From positions 62,001 to 126,000 of the forward strand of contig NZ_JANHKP010000015.1 of the NCBI RefSeq assembly GCF_024497955.1: a DNA stretch of 64,000 nt, given 5' to 3'. The translations under genes and the position numbers were made by a program. This document shows positions 8,902 to 16,897 of this stretch, in pieces (positions within the stretch are counted from its first letter, which is position 1; each line of letters opens with the position of its first letter). The notes beneath the pieces are model-generated. The model did not search any database. It was not told the origin of the DNA and saw nothing but the letters and a program-made list of their open reading frames with translations. The stretch comes from Streptomyces sp. C10-9-1 (GTDB taxonomy: Bacteria > Actinomycetota > Actinomycetes > Streptomycetales > Streptomycetaceae).

Positions 8902-10487
8902 GTGCGGTGCCGCCCGAGGAGGTAGGAGGGGATGGCCGCCAGCAGGATGAGTGCCGCGGCGTAGGGCGCGGCGGCGGCGAAGGATCCGGTGCCGGTCTCC
9001 GTCCAGAGCCGGCTGGCCAGGGTGTCCATTCCGGTGGGACGCAGCAGGAGGGTCGCGGGCAGTTCCTTCATGCACAGGACGAAGGTCAGGGCGGCTCCGG
9101 CGGCGACGCCGGGCGCGGCGAGCGGCAGCGTCACCTCGCGCAGCACCCCCAGCGGGGACCGGCCGAGCGAGCGGGCGACGTCCTCCAGCACCGGCGGCGA
9201 CTGGAGCACCGCGGCGCGGGTGGCGGCCACGGCGACGGGCAGGAAGAGCACGGCGTACGCGCAGATCAGCAGCGGGAGCTCCTGGTAGACCGGCTCGGCG
9301 TAGCGGACCGCGAAGAAGACCAGCGACAGGGCGACGGTGATGCCCGGGAGGGCGTGCCCGGCATAGGCGGACTGCTCCAGCAGGTGTGCCGTCCGGCCGC
9401 GGTGGCGGGCCGCGATCACCCCGACGGGCAGCGCGAGGAGGGTGGTGAGTGCGGCACCCGCGGCGGCGGCGCCGAGCGTCGTGCCGGCGGTGTCCGCGAG
9501 GGTGGCGGGGTCCCAGGTCGCGGAGTTCCCGACGGCGAGCCAGTACCCGAGGGTGGCCAGCGGCATGACGACGGCGGCCGCCGCGACCAGCGTGCACCAG
9601 GTCAGGGCCGGCAGGCGCCACCGGCCGAGCGGCGCGGGGACGGCGGGGCGGGCCGTCCCGGTCCCGGTCCTGGCGTGGCCCGCGCGGCCGCGGGTCCGGG
9701 CCTCGGCGGCCACCAGCAGGACCGTCACCGCCACGAGGACGACGCTGAGGGCCGCGGCGGGGGTGCGGTCGAAGCTGGCCCGGTAGGAGGTGTAGATGCC
9801 GCGGGTGAAGGTGTCGTACCGCATCAGGGAGACGGCTCCGAAGTCGGAGAACACGTACAGCGCGACCAGCACCGCTCCGCCTGCCGCGGCGGGGCGCACC
9901 TGCGGCAGCGTGACCGCCAGGAAGGTGCGCAGCGGTCCGTGGCCGAGCGAGCGGGACACCTCCTCCTGCGCGGGGTCGGCCCCGCGCAGGGCGGCGGTGA
10001 CGGGCAGGTAGACGTAGGGGAAGCTCACCAGCGTCAGCGCGACGGCGGCGCCGGCGAAGCCCGCGAGGGCGGGGAACGCGGACAGCCAGGTGAAGGCGGC
10101 GACGTAGCTGGGCACGGCCAGCGGCAGGGTCATCAGGACCGACCAGACCCGTGCGCCGGGCAGTCGGGAGCGCACGGTGAGCCAGGCCAGGGACACACCG
10201 AGCACCAGGGAGGCCGCCACCACGGTCGCGGCCAGCCCCACGCTGCGGCCGAGCAGTTCGACGGTGCGCCCGTCGGCGACCACCTGCCAGGCGAACGAGG
10301 GCCCGCGCTCCAGGGAGCGGACGGCGAGGTAGCCGAGCGGCAGCAGGGCGAACAGCGCGGCGAGGCCCGCGGGGACGAGCAGGGCGGCGGGTGGCCGGCG
10401 CCCGGCGCGGCGCCGCCCGGCGGGCGCGGCGGCGCCTGCCGGGCCGGCTGCCGGATCCGCCGGCGCGACGGGATCCGTGGCAGTCAT
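8898..10487 (-). CDS. Iron(III) ABC transporter permease (fused double module)
   Basis: This 529-residue integral membrane protein has about 12 hydrophobic segments arranged as two permease halves. Each half carries an EAA-type loop (SLGHGPLRTFLAVTLPQVRP and SLGRSPLGVLREVTLPLAAP), as in FbpB/AfuB-type ferric iron permeases. It forms the channel for iron delivered by the lipoprotein just upstream and is driven by the ATPase just downstream, whose start it overlaps by 4 bp. The start is the ATG at 10487, five bases after the lipoprotein gene stop. The basic, Ala/Pro-rich first 45 residues are probably cytoplasmic. Confidence 0.92.
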   Translation of the reverse strand: MTATDPVAPADPAAGPAGAAAPAGRRRAGRRPPAALLVPAGLAALFALLPLGYLAVRSLERGPSFAWQVVADGRTVELLGRSVGLAATVVAASLVLGVSLAWLTVRSRLPGARVWSVLMTLPLAVPSYVAAFTWLSAFPALAGFAGAAVALTLVSFPYVYLPVTAALRGADPAQEEVSRSLGHGPLRTFLAVTLPQVRPAAAGGAVLVALYVFSDFGAVSLMRYDTFTRGIYTSYRASFDRTPAAALSVVLVAVTVLLVAAEARTRGRAGHARTGTGTARPAVPAPLGRWRLPALTWCTLVAAAAVVMPLATLGYWLAVGNSATWDPATLADTAGTTLGAAAAGAALTTLLALPVGVIAARHRGRTAHLLEQSAYAGHALPGITVALSLVFFAVRYAEPVYQELPLLICAYAVLFLPVAVAATRAAVLQSPPVLEDVARSLGRSPLGVLREVTLPLAAPGVAAGAALTFVLCMKELPATLLLRPTGMDTLASRLWTETGTGSFAAAAPYAAALILLAAIPSYLLGRHRT

Positions 10488-10492
10488 GGGCG

Positions 10493-11512
10493 TCAGACCA
10501 TCCCGGCTTCCTGGAGCATCTTCAGGGTCTCCTGGAGGGACTCCAGCTCGCCCAGGTCGATCTCGGGGGAGTCGAGCGAGGCCAGCGGCGGCAGGCCCTC
10601 GACGGTGCTGGTCACTCCGGCGGCCAGGGGGTACTCCTTGGTCTCCTCGGCGAAGTACTTCTGGGCCTTCTCCGAGAGCAGGAAGTCGACCGCCTTCCGC
10701 GCCACCGGCAGCTGGTCGCTGCCCTTGAGGGTGCCGACCCCGGCCACGTTGACGAGGGCGCCCGGGTCGCCTCCCGGCAGGAAGTGGATCCGGGACGCGA
10801 CCTCGTCCTCGCCCTTCTCGGCGACCCGCTCGTACCAGTAGTAGTGGTTGACCAGGGCGATCGAGACCTCGCCCTTGTCCACGCCGTCCATGGCCTTGAG
10901 GTTGTTGTCGTAGGCCTTCGGCTCGTTGGCCTTGATCCCCTTCAGCCAGGCGCGGGCGGCGTCGTCGCCCTCCATGACCCGCAGGCCGGTGACGAAGGCC
11001 TGGAAGGAGGCGTTGGTCGGGGCGTAGCCGATCCTGCCCTTCCACTCGGGCTTGACCAGGTCGTGCACGCTGTCGGGCACCCGGGTGACCTGGCCGGGGT
11101 CGTAGGCGAGGACCCGCACACGGCCGGAGGTGCCGACCCAGTCGCCCGCGCTGCCGCGGAAGGCCGGGTCGACCTTGTCGAGCGAGGTCTGGGGCAGCTT
11201 CTGGAGCAGGCCCCGGGTGGAGAGCGCACCGAGGGCACCGGCGTCCTGGGAGAAGAACAGCCCGGCCTTGGTCCGGTCGCCCTCCTCCTGGATCTGGGCG
11301 GCGAGTTCGGCGCTCTCGCCGTAGCGGACGGCGATGGTGGTGCCGACGGCCTTCTCAAGTTCGTCGAGGAGCGGGTCCACCAGCTTCTCGTTGCGGCCGG
11401 AGTAGATCACGAGCCCGGCGTCGTCCTCGTCGACGCCGCAGCCGGCGACGGCGGGGAGCAGGAGCGCTGCCGCGAGGAGCGCGGTCAGACGTCGGACCAA
11501 GGGGCGTCGCAT
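10493..11512 (-). CDS. Iron(III) ABC transporter substrate-binding lipoprotein
   Basis: This 339-residue extracellular lipoprotein has a basic n-region, a hydrophobic core and lipobox AVAGC (Cys25). The mature part begins with the LVIYSGRNEKLVDPLLDEL and YGESAELAAQIQEEG patterns of ferric-iron binding proteins (FbpA/FutA type). It also carries a tyrosine cluster NHYYWYERV, typical of the iron site. It captures iron for the permease/ATPase pair that follows at once. The ATG at 11512 has an AGGAAGG ribosome site. An iron box 46-64 bp upstream indicates control by an IdeR/DmdR-type repressor. Confidence 0.93.
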   Translation of the reverse strand: MRRPLVRRLTALLAAALLLPAVAGCGVDEDDAGLVIYSGRNEKLVDPLLDELEKAVGTTIAVRYGESAELAAQIQEEGDRTKAGLFFSQDAGALGALSTRGLLQKLPQTSLDKVDPAFRGSAGDWVGTSGRVRVLAYDPGQVTRVPDSVHDLVKPEWKGRIGYAPTNASFQAFVTGLRVMEGDDAARAWLKGIKANEPKAYDNNLKAMDGVDKGEVSIALVNHYYWYERVAEKGEDEVASRIHFLPGGDPGALVNVAGVGTLKGSDQLPVARKAVDFLLSEKAQKYFAEETKEYPLAAGVTSTVEGLPPLASLDSPEIDLGELESLQETLKMLQEAGMV

Positions 11513-11557
11513 GGAAGGCCTTCCTGCACGTGCAGAGAGAAGTGAACGCCCTATAAG

Positions 11558-11576
11558 TAAGGTAAAGCTAACCTAA
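11558..11576. promoter_or_regulatory. Iron box (IdeR/DmdR operator)
   Basis: The 19-bp sequence TAAGGTAAAGCTAACCTAA is a near-perfect palindrome matching the actinobacterial iron box (consensus TTAGGTTAGGCTAACCTAA on either strand). It lies 46 bp upstream of the iron-binding lipoprotein start, in the only AT-rich patch of this intergenic region. Iron-loaded DmdR/IdeR would be expected to repress the transporter operon here. Confidence 0.88.
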
Positions 11577-11695
11577 AGGTCAAGGTGATGTACGCAACTT
11601 CCCGCCTCCGCGGGAAATTCGGCGGAGCCGACCCTACACGGAGAATCCTTGGCGATCTTCACCGCCCGGGCCGTGACGCTTCCGTGACTGTCCCC

Positions 11696-11717
11696 TGAGG
11701 CAAGCCTTTCCTAAGAT
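11696..11717 (+). promoter_or_regulatory. Second, weaker iron box overlapping a -10 for the adenylation gene
   Basis: TGAGGCAAGCCTTTCCTAA at 11696-11714 keeps about 13 of 19 iron-box positions. A good -10 hexamer TAAGAT (11712-11717) overlaps its right end. The GTG start of the next gene lies 6 bp after that hexamer and has no ribosome site, so transcription probably begins at the start codon (leaderless). No convincing -35 was seen. This site would place the divergent gene under iron control too. Confidence 0.55.
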
Positions 11718-11723
11718 GCGCTC

Positions 11724-14390
11724 GTGACAGCCCCTTCCACCCTGCTCCCCGATTCCCGGAACGTTCCCTTCGCCGGCGATCTCGCGCGCCACGGCGACCG
11801 CACCGCGGTCATCACCGCCGACGGCAGCGTGACCTACCGCGAACTCGCCGCGCGGGTGGAGGCGGCGGCACAGCGTCTGGGGCCGTCGCGCCGCCTGGTC
11901 CTGGTGGCCGGTGCCAACACCCTCGACGCCCTCGTCTCGCATCTCGCGGCGCTCTCGGCGGGCCACCCGGTCCTGCTCGTGCCGGGCGACCACCCGGAGG
12001 CCGTGCGCGCGCTCGTCGAGGCGTACGACCCGGACGTCGTGGCGGGCCCCGGCGGTGACGGGCAGTGGGTGCTGGAGGAACGCCGCCCCGTCTCCGCGCA
12101 CGAGCTGCACCCCGACCTCGCCCTGCTGCTGAGCACCTCCGGCTCGACGGGATCGCCGAAACTGGTGCGGCTGTCGCACGGGAATCTCCAGGCCAACGCC
12201 GAATCCATTGCCGGGTACCTGGGAATCCGCGACACCGACCGTGCCGCCACCACCCTCCCCCTGCACTACTGCTACGGCCTCTCCGTCGTCCACAGCCACC
12301 TGCTGCGCGGCGCGGCGGTGATCCTCACCGGTCTCTCCGTCGCCGACAGCTGCTTCTGGGATCTCTTCCGCGGCGCGCGCGGAACGACCTTCGCCGCCGT
12401 GCCCTACACCTTCGACCTGCTCGACCGCGTCGGCTTCGCCGCGATGGACCTGCCCCACCTGCGCTACGTCACCCAGGCGGGCGGGCGGCTCGCGCCCGAC
12501 CGGGTCCGCCACTACGCGGCCCTCGGCCGCGCCGCCGGCTGGAAGCTGTTCGCGATGTACGGCCAGACCGAGGCGACGGCCCGCATGGCCTACCTTCCGC
12601 CCGACCTCGCGGAGTCCCACCCCGGGGCCGTCGGGGTGGCGATCCCCGGTGGCGCCTTCCGGCTCCGGCCGCTGCCCGACTGGCCCGGGGAGGACACCGG
12701 GGAACTCGTCTACACGGGGCCCAACGTCATGCTCGGCTACGCACGCACCCCCGAGGACCTGGCCCTGGGCCGGACGGTGGAGGAGCTGTCCACGGGCGAC
12801 ATCGCACGGCGCACCCCCGAGGGCCTGTACGAGATCGTCGGCCGGCGCAGCCGGTTCGCCAAGATCCTCGGCCTGCGCATCGACCCCGCGCGCGTCGAGG
12901 CCATGCTGGCACGGCACGGGGTCACCGCCCTGTGCACCGGCGACGACGCGGCCCTGACCGTGGCCGCCGTCGCCGCCGAGGGCGAGGCGCGGCGGATACG
13001 CACCCTGGTGCGGGACGAGTGCGGCCTTCCCGCCCGGGCCGTCCGGGTCCACGTCCTGGCGGACCTTCCCCGGCTGCCGACGGGCAAGCCCGACTACCAG
13101 GCCGTACGCGAGTTGGGCCGCCGGTCCGGCGCGGTGCCGGAGGACGTCCCCTCCCCCGGGCAGGGGCCGGGCAGCGGGCCCGAGGACCTGTGCCGCCTGT
13201 ACGCGCGCATCCTCGACCGGACCGGCGTGACGCCGGACAGCACCTTCGTCGGCCTGGGCGGCGACTCCCTCTCCTACGTCGAGATGTCGCTCCAGCTGGA
13301 GGAGCGGCTCGGCCATCTGCCCACCGGCTGGCACACCACGCCGATCCGGGACCTCAGGCCGCAGGAAGGAGCGCGCCCTGCTCGCGCACGGGCGCTGGAG
13401 ACCGGCGTCGCCCTGCGCGCCATGGCGATCTTCTGCATCGTCGGATCGCACATCCACGTCTTCGGCATCAAGGGCGGAGCGCACCTGCTCCTCGCCCTCG
13501 CGGGCTTCAACTTCGCCCGCTTCCACCTCACCGGCGCCGCGCGTGGCGAGCGCGTGCGGCGCGCCTGCCTGAGCGTGGCGCGGATCGCCCTGCCGACCAT
13601 GGCCTGGATCGGTCTCGTCCTCCTCGTCAACGACGACTACACACTGGCCAACCTCGCCCTGCTCGACAGCGTCCTGGGGCCCGAGGACAGCAGTACGGGC
13701 ATGCACTTCTGGTTCATCGAGGCGCTGGTCTACATCCTGGTCGCCGTCGTGGCCCTCCTCGCGCTGCCCCTCGCGGACCGGGCGGAGCGGCGCTTCCCGT
13801 ACGGCCTGCCGCTGGCGCTGGCGGCTCTGGGCCTGCTCACCCGCTACGACCTGCTGGGGCTCCCGGACCGCGCCCTGATGCCCGACGCGGTCACCGTCTT
13901 CTGGCTGTTCGCGCTGGGCTGGGCGGCCGCGAAGGCCGGCACCGCGGCGCAGCGGCTCGTGGTCACGGCCGCCGCCCTGGTCACGGTGCCCGGTTTCTTC
14001 CCCGGCGATCCGGGGCGGGAGGCGATCATCATGGTCACGTTCACGCTGCTCGTGTGGGTGCCGACCCTGCCGGGACGTGAGCGGCTCAACCAGGTCGCCG
14101 GCCTCCTGGCGGGCAACTCGCTGTACATCTACCTGACCCACTGGCAGATCTTCCCGCTGATCGACGGATTCTCCCGGCACCTGGCCTTCCTCGCCTCGCT
14201 GGTCTTCGGCGTCGCCTACGGCACGGCCGCGACCCGGCTGATGAAGGCGCTGCCCCCGCTGCTGCCGTCGGGTCCGCTCCGCGGACGCGCCGCCCGGGCG
14301 GCGCGTCCGCGGGTCACGGCGACCGCGGTGGAGTGGTGCCGCCGCGCTTTCGCACCGAGCGGCCCCGCCCCGAGCCGCAGGCGCGGCTGA
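11724..14390 (+). CDS. Adenylation-carrier-membrane acyltransferase fusion
   Basis: This 888-residue, three-part protein begins with an AMP-forming adenylation domain at about 1-470: core STSGSTGSPK at 137-146, FAMYGQTEA, STGDIARRTPEGLYEIVGR and the catalytic-lysine region LPTGKPDY. A carrier (thiolation) domain follows with the phosphopantetheine motif GGDSLS near residue 512. From about 550 to 850 there is a polytopic membrane region resembling acyltransferase-3 proteins (GSHIHVFG, MHFWFIEALVYI, SLYIYLTHW). It presumably activates an acyl or amino acid, loads it on its own carrier and transfers it at the membrane. The substrate is unknown. Divergence from the iron transporter and an upstream iron-box-like site suggest a role in iron starvation. 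Confidence 0.85.
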   Translation: MTAPSTLLPDSRNVPFAGDLARHGDRTAVITADGSVTYRELAARVEAAAQRLGPSRRLVLVAGANTLDALVSHLAALSAGHPVLLVPGDHPEAVRALVEAYDPDVVAGPGGDGQWVLEERRPVSAHELHPDLALLLSTSGSTGSPKLVRLSHGNLQANAESIAGYLGIRDTDRAATTLPLHYCYGLSVVHSHLLRGAAVILTGLSVADSCFWDLFRGARGTTFAAVPYTFDLLDRVGFAAMDLPHLRYVTQAGGRLAPDRVRHYAALGRAAGWKLFAMYGQTEATARMAYLPPDLAESHPGAVGVAIPGGAFRLRPLPDWPGEDTGELVYTGPNVMLGYARTPEDLALGRTVEELSTGDIARRTPEGLYEIVGRRSRFAKILGLRIDPARVEAMLARHGVTALCTGDDAALTVAAVAAEGEARRIRTLVRDECGLPARAVRVHVLADLPRLPTGKPDYQAVRELGRRSGAVPEDVPSPGQGPGSGPEDLCRLYARILDRTGVTPDSTFVGLGGDSLSYVEMSLQLEERLGHLPTGWHTTPIRDLRPQEGARPARARALETGVALRAMAIFCIVGSHIHVFGIKGGAHLLLALAGFNFARFHLTGAARGERVRRACLSVARIALPTMAWIGLVLLVNDDYTLANLALLDSVLGPEDSSTGMHFWFIEALVYILVAVVALLALPLADRAERRFPYGLPLALAALGLLTRYDLLGLPDRALMPDAVTVFWLFALGWAAAKAGTAAQRLVVTAAALVTVPGFFPGDPGREAIIMVTFTLLVWVPTLPGRERLNQVAGLLAGNSLYIYLTHWQIFPLIDGFSRHLAFLASLVFGVAYGTAATRLMKALPPLLPSGPLRGRAARAARPRVTATAVEWCRRAFAPSGPAPSRRRG

Positions 14391-14428
14391 CGGCAGCGCC
14401 GGCCGCCGCCGCACGGGCGGCGCCGCGC

Positions 14429-14665
14429 TCAGCGGGAGGCGTAGGGCAGCAGTGCCATCTCCCGGGCGTTCTTGATCGCGGCGGCGAGTTCGCGCTGCTG
14501 CCGGGCCGTCACCCGGGTGACGCGGCGGCTGCGGATCTTGCCGCGGTCGGAGAGGAAGCGCCGCAGCAGATCGGTGTCCTTGTAGTCGACGAGGACCACC
14601 CCGGCCGCGTCGAGCGGATTGGGGCGGGCCTTGAGGGGCTTGCGGGGGTCGTGGCGTCGGGCCAT
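14429..14665 (-). CDS. rpsR2: 30S ribosomal protein S18, zinc-independent paralogue
   Basis: This 78-residue S18 has the usual core (FLSDRGKIRSRRVTRVTARQQRELAAAIKNAREMALLPY). It has no cysteine, so it is the zinc-free form that replaces the CxxC version when zinc is scarce. It is the last gene of the minus-strand L33-L31-COG0523-S18 group, which in streptomycetes belongs to the Zur regulon. The ATG at 14665 is preceded by GGAAGGAACC. It converges with the adenylation fusion gene. Confidence 0.93.
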   Translation of the reverse strand: MARRHDPRKPLKARPNPLDAAGVVLVDYKDTDLLRRFLSDRGKIRSRRVTRVTARQQRELAAAIKNAREMALLPYASR

Positions 14666-14695
14666 GGCGGGTTCCTTCCGGGTGGTGGTGGGGGG

Positions 14696-15847
14696 TCAGG
14701 CGACGTCGAGCAGGGTGCCGAAGGCCGCGGGCAGCCGGCTCCAGCTCTCGGGCCCCGCGGCGTACTCGGTGTCGGTGAGGAGGCAGGAGTCGAGGAGCCG
14801 CTCCAGCCCGTCCCGGTCGAGGCCCGGCGAGGTGAAGACGAGGTGCTGGCAGCGGTCCCCGTGGTCGGGGTGCCAGTCGAGCGCGGCCGCGGCGCGGCGC
14901 ACGGGCGGGACCAGTTCCCAGGCGGCGTCGGGCAGGGAGGCGAGCCAGGGGCCGGCGCTCTCCACGCACAGGGCCCCGCCGGCCGCCTCCCAGGCGAGCA
15001 GCGTGTCGGGCCGCTCGGCCAGCCAGAACCTTCCCCGGCTGCGCGCGGCCGCGCAGCACAGGTCCTCCAGCGCGCGGTGGAGGCGCTCGGGGTGGAAGGG
15101 CCTGCGGCGGCGCCAGACCAGTGTCGAGACCCCGGCCTCGTCGGCCTCCTGGGGCAGCAGCGCGCAGGCGGGGTGCTGGGCCGCCGCGGCGGCCTCGACG
15201 TCGAACCCCGCGAAGGCGGCCCGGGCGAGTTCGACCGAGTCGGCCCGCACGCGCCGTGCGGTGGGGTGGAGTTGGGCGAGCAGGGCGCCGTCCTCCTCGT
15301 CGGCCTCCGCGCTGTCGACGACGGCGAGCACGGGCGCGTACTCCAGCTGCCGGGCCCAGGTGTCGCCGACCGTCCGCTGGTCGGTGGGGGCGGCGGCCAG
15401 ACCCACCTCGGCCAGGTCGTCGCCGTTGCCGAGGTAGGGCAGGACGAGCGCGGGGTCCACCGCGGTGATCACGCCCGTCACCTCCAGGCGGCCGGCTCCG
15501 TGGGCGGCGACGACCTCGGCCATGGCCTTCGGCTCGACGGAGTCCCACAGCTCGACGACGGCGAGCGCGGTCGTGCCGTCCTCCGCCAGGCGTACGAGTT
15601 CCGGGACGAGGTCCTCGCGCAGGGCGCAGCAGGCGCAGTCGTCGACGAGGGGCGCCTCCGCCCGGGAGAGGGTGCCGGAGGCGTCGCGGAGGCTGCGCCG
15701 CACGGTGCCCTCGGGGGCGCCGCTCAGGTCGTGGTGCAGTGCGAGGCTGCGCGGCACGGTGCGCAGGAGGCGGTCGACCACCTCGCGCCGGGCGTCGGAG
15801 TGGAGCCCGGCGACGATCGCGACGGCGAGTGCGGGACCGCGGTTCAC
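14696..15847 (-). CDS. COG0523/CobW-like protein with degenerate P-loop
   Basis: This 383-residue protein of the CobW/ZigA/YeiR type has been proposed as a zinc chaperone or insertase under zinc limitation. The metal-binding CxCC motif is intact (DDCACCALREDL, near residue 70), and a C-terminal CobW-like domain is present (RGRFWLAERPDTLLAWE, then WHPDHGDRCQHLVFTSPGLDRDGL). The nucleotide-binding P-loop is not recognisable: where GxxGxGKT is expected the protein reads VAGLHSDARREV. It may bind metal without normal GTPase activity. The GTG at 15847 overlaps the L31 stop by 4 bp, tying it to the zinc-free ribosomal proteins. Confidence 0.85.
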   Translation of the reverse strand: MNRGPALAVAIVAGLHSDARREVVDRLLRTVPRSLALHHDLSGAPEGTVRRSLRDASGTLSRAEAPLVDDCACCALREDLVPELVRLAEDGTTALAVVELWDSVEPKAMAEVVAAHGAGRLEVTGVITAVDPALVLPYLGNGDDLAEVGLAAAPTDQRTVGDTWARQLEYAPVLAVVDSAEADEEDGALLAQLHPTARRVRADSVELARAAFAGFDVEAAAAAQHPACALLPQEADEAGVSTLVWRRRRPFHPERLHRALEDLCCAAARSRGRFWLAERPDTLLAWEAAGGALCVESAGPWLASLPDAAWELVPPVRRAAAALDWHPDHGDRCQHLVFTSPGLDRDGLERLLDSCLLTDTEYAAGPESWSRLPAAFGTLLDVA

Positions 15848-16092
15848 CGGCGGCCTCCGTAGCGGCGTTCGAAGCGCTCGACGCGCCCGGCGGTGTCGAG
15901 GACCCGGGCGGTTCCCGTGTAGAAGGGGTGGCTCGCGGAGGAGGTCTCGACGTCGACCAGCGGGTAGGTGTTGCCGTCCTCCCAGACGACGGTCCGGTCG
16001 CTGGTCATGGTGGAGCGGGTGAGGAAGGCGGTGCCGGAGGCGGTGTCGCGGAAGACGACGGGGCCGTAGGCGGGGTGGATTCCGGGCTTCAC
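15844..16092 (-). CDS. rpmE2: 50S ribosomal protein L31 type B (zinc-free)
   Basis: At 82 residues with no cysteine, this is the type B (C-minus) form of L31 (KPGIHPAYGPVVFRD, TYPLVDVETSSASHPFYTGT, GRVERFERRYG). Such paralogues replace the zinc-binding L31 so that ribosomal zinc can be released during starvation. The ATG at 16092 lies 47 bp downstream of the L33 gene, and its stop overlaps the COG0523 gene start, indicating one transcript. Confidence 0.95.
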   Translation of the reverse strand: MKPGIHPAYGPVVFRDTASGTAFLTRSTMTSDRTVVWEDGNTYPLVDVETSSASHPFYTGTARVLDTAGRVERFERRYGGRR

Positions 16093-16139
16093 TGCGGGGT
16101 TCCTTGTCGTGTCGGTGGCGGGCGGTGGGCCGGTGCGCG

Positions 16140-16304
16140 TCAGCGCTCCTCCCGGAAGTCCACGTGGCGGCGTGCCAGGGGGTCGTACTTGCGCAGGACC
16201 AGGCGGTCGGGGTCGTTGCGGCGGTTCTTGCGGGTGACGTAGGTGAACCCGGTGCCCGCGGTGGAGCGGAGCCTGACGACCGGGCGGATCTCGTTGCGTG
16301 CCAT
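16140..16304 (-). CDS. rpmG: 50S ribosomal protein L33, zinc-free paralogue
   Basis: This 54-residue L33 (MARNEIRPVVRLRSTAGTG, YVTRKNRRNDPDRLVLRKYDP) lacks the CxxC pairs of the zinc form. I chose the ATG at 16304 over an upstream in-frame start because the protein family begins MARNE. A -10-like TATAGT (16312-16317 on the minus strand) lies only 7 bp before this ATG and no ribosome site is visible, so the message may be leaderless. It is the first gene of the minus-strand zinc-starvation operon; the Zur-like box sits immediately upstream. Confidence 0.9.
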   Translation of the reverse strand: MARNEIRPVVRLRSTAGTGFTYVTRKNRRNDPDRLVLRKYDPLARRHVDFREER

Positions 16305-16316
16305 GGGGCTACTATA

Positions 16317-16331
16317 TGGCAACGGTTTTCA
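16317..16331. promoter_or_regulatory. Zur box between divergent zinc-free ribosomal protein operons
   Basis: Read on the minus strand, TGAAAACCGTTGCCA matches about 10 of 15 positions of the actinobacterial Zur consensus TGAAAATGATTTTCA. It lies in a short AT-rich gap between L33 (minus) and L28 (plus). In Streptomyces, Zur with zinc represses this gene set. The element overlaps the probable L33 promoter and is 25 bp from the L28 start, so one dimer could control both directions. Confidence 0.7.
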
Positions 16332-16355
16332 TTTTCGACAACGAGGAAGGCACCC

Positions 16356-16592
16356 ATGTCCGCCCACTGCCAGCTGACCGGCGCGCAGCCGGGATTCGGC
16401 AACCGCGTCTCCCACTCCCACCGGCGCACCTCCCGCCGCTTCGACCCGAACATCCAGCGCAAGCGGTACTGGCTGCCCGGCGAGGGCCGCCACGTCCGCC
16501 TCACCCTGAGCGCCAGGGCGGTGAGGACCGTCGACGCGATCGGCATCGAGGCAGCCGTGGCGCGGATCCGCGCCCGGGGAGGGAAGGTCTGA
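16356..16592 (+). CDS. rpmB: 50S ribosomal protein L28 paralogue
   Basis: This 78-residue L28 (CQLTGAQPGFGNRVSHSHRRT, RRFDPNIQRKRYWLP) has a single cysteine near the N-terminus and no CxxC pairs, so it is the zinc-independent version. The ATG at 16356 follows GAGGAAGG. It is the first plus-strand gene after the Zur-like box, and its stop overlaps the S14 start by one base (TGATG). Confidence 0.93.
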   Translation: MSAHCQLTGAQPGFGNRVSHSHRRTSRRFDPNIQRKRYWLPGEGRHVRLTLSARAVRTVDAIGIEAAVARIRARGGKV

Positions 16593-16897
16593 TGGCCAAG
16601 CGGAGCAAGATCGCGAAGAACGAGCAGCGGAGGGCGACCGTCGCCCGCTACGCCGCCCGGCGCGCCGAACTCAAGGCGGTCATCCGGCGGCCGTCCTCCA
16701 CCGCGGCCGAACGGGAGGCCGCCTATGCGGAGTTGCGCCGGCAACCGCGCGACGCCAGCGCCACCCGGGTCCGCAACCGCGACAGCGTGGACGGCCGCCC
16801 GCGCGGCTACCTGCGCACGTTCGGGCTGTCCCGGGTGCGCACCCGCAGCCAGGCCCATGCCGGTTTCCTGCCCGGGGTGACCAAGTCCTCCTGGTAG
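16592..16897 (+). CDS. rpsN: 30S ribosomal protein S14 paralogue (zinc-free)
   Basis: This 101-residue long-form S14 (MAKRSKIAKNEQRRATVARYA, RDASATRVRNRDSVDGRPRGYLRTFGLSR) has no cysteine, unlike the short zinc-binding S14. The ATG overlaps the L28 stop, so the two are co-translated. It completes the set S18, L31, L33, L28 and S14 that replaces zinc-binding ribosomal proteins during zinc shortage. Confidence 0.95.
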   Translation: MAKRSKIAKNEQRRATVARYAARRAELKAVIRRPSSTAAEREAAYAELRRQPRDASATRVRNRDSVDGRPRGYLRTFGLSRVRTRSQAHAGFLPGVTKSSW

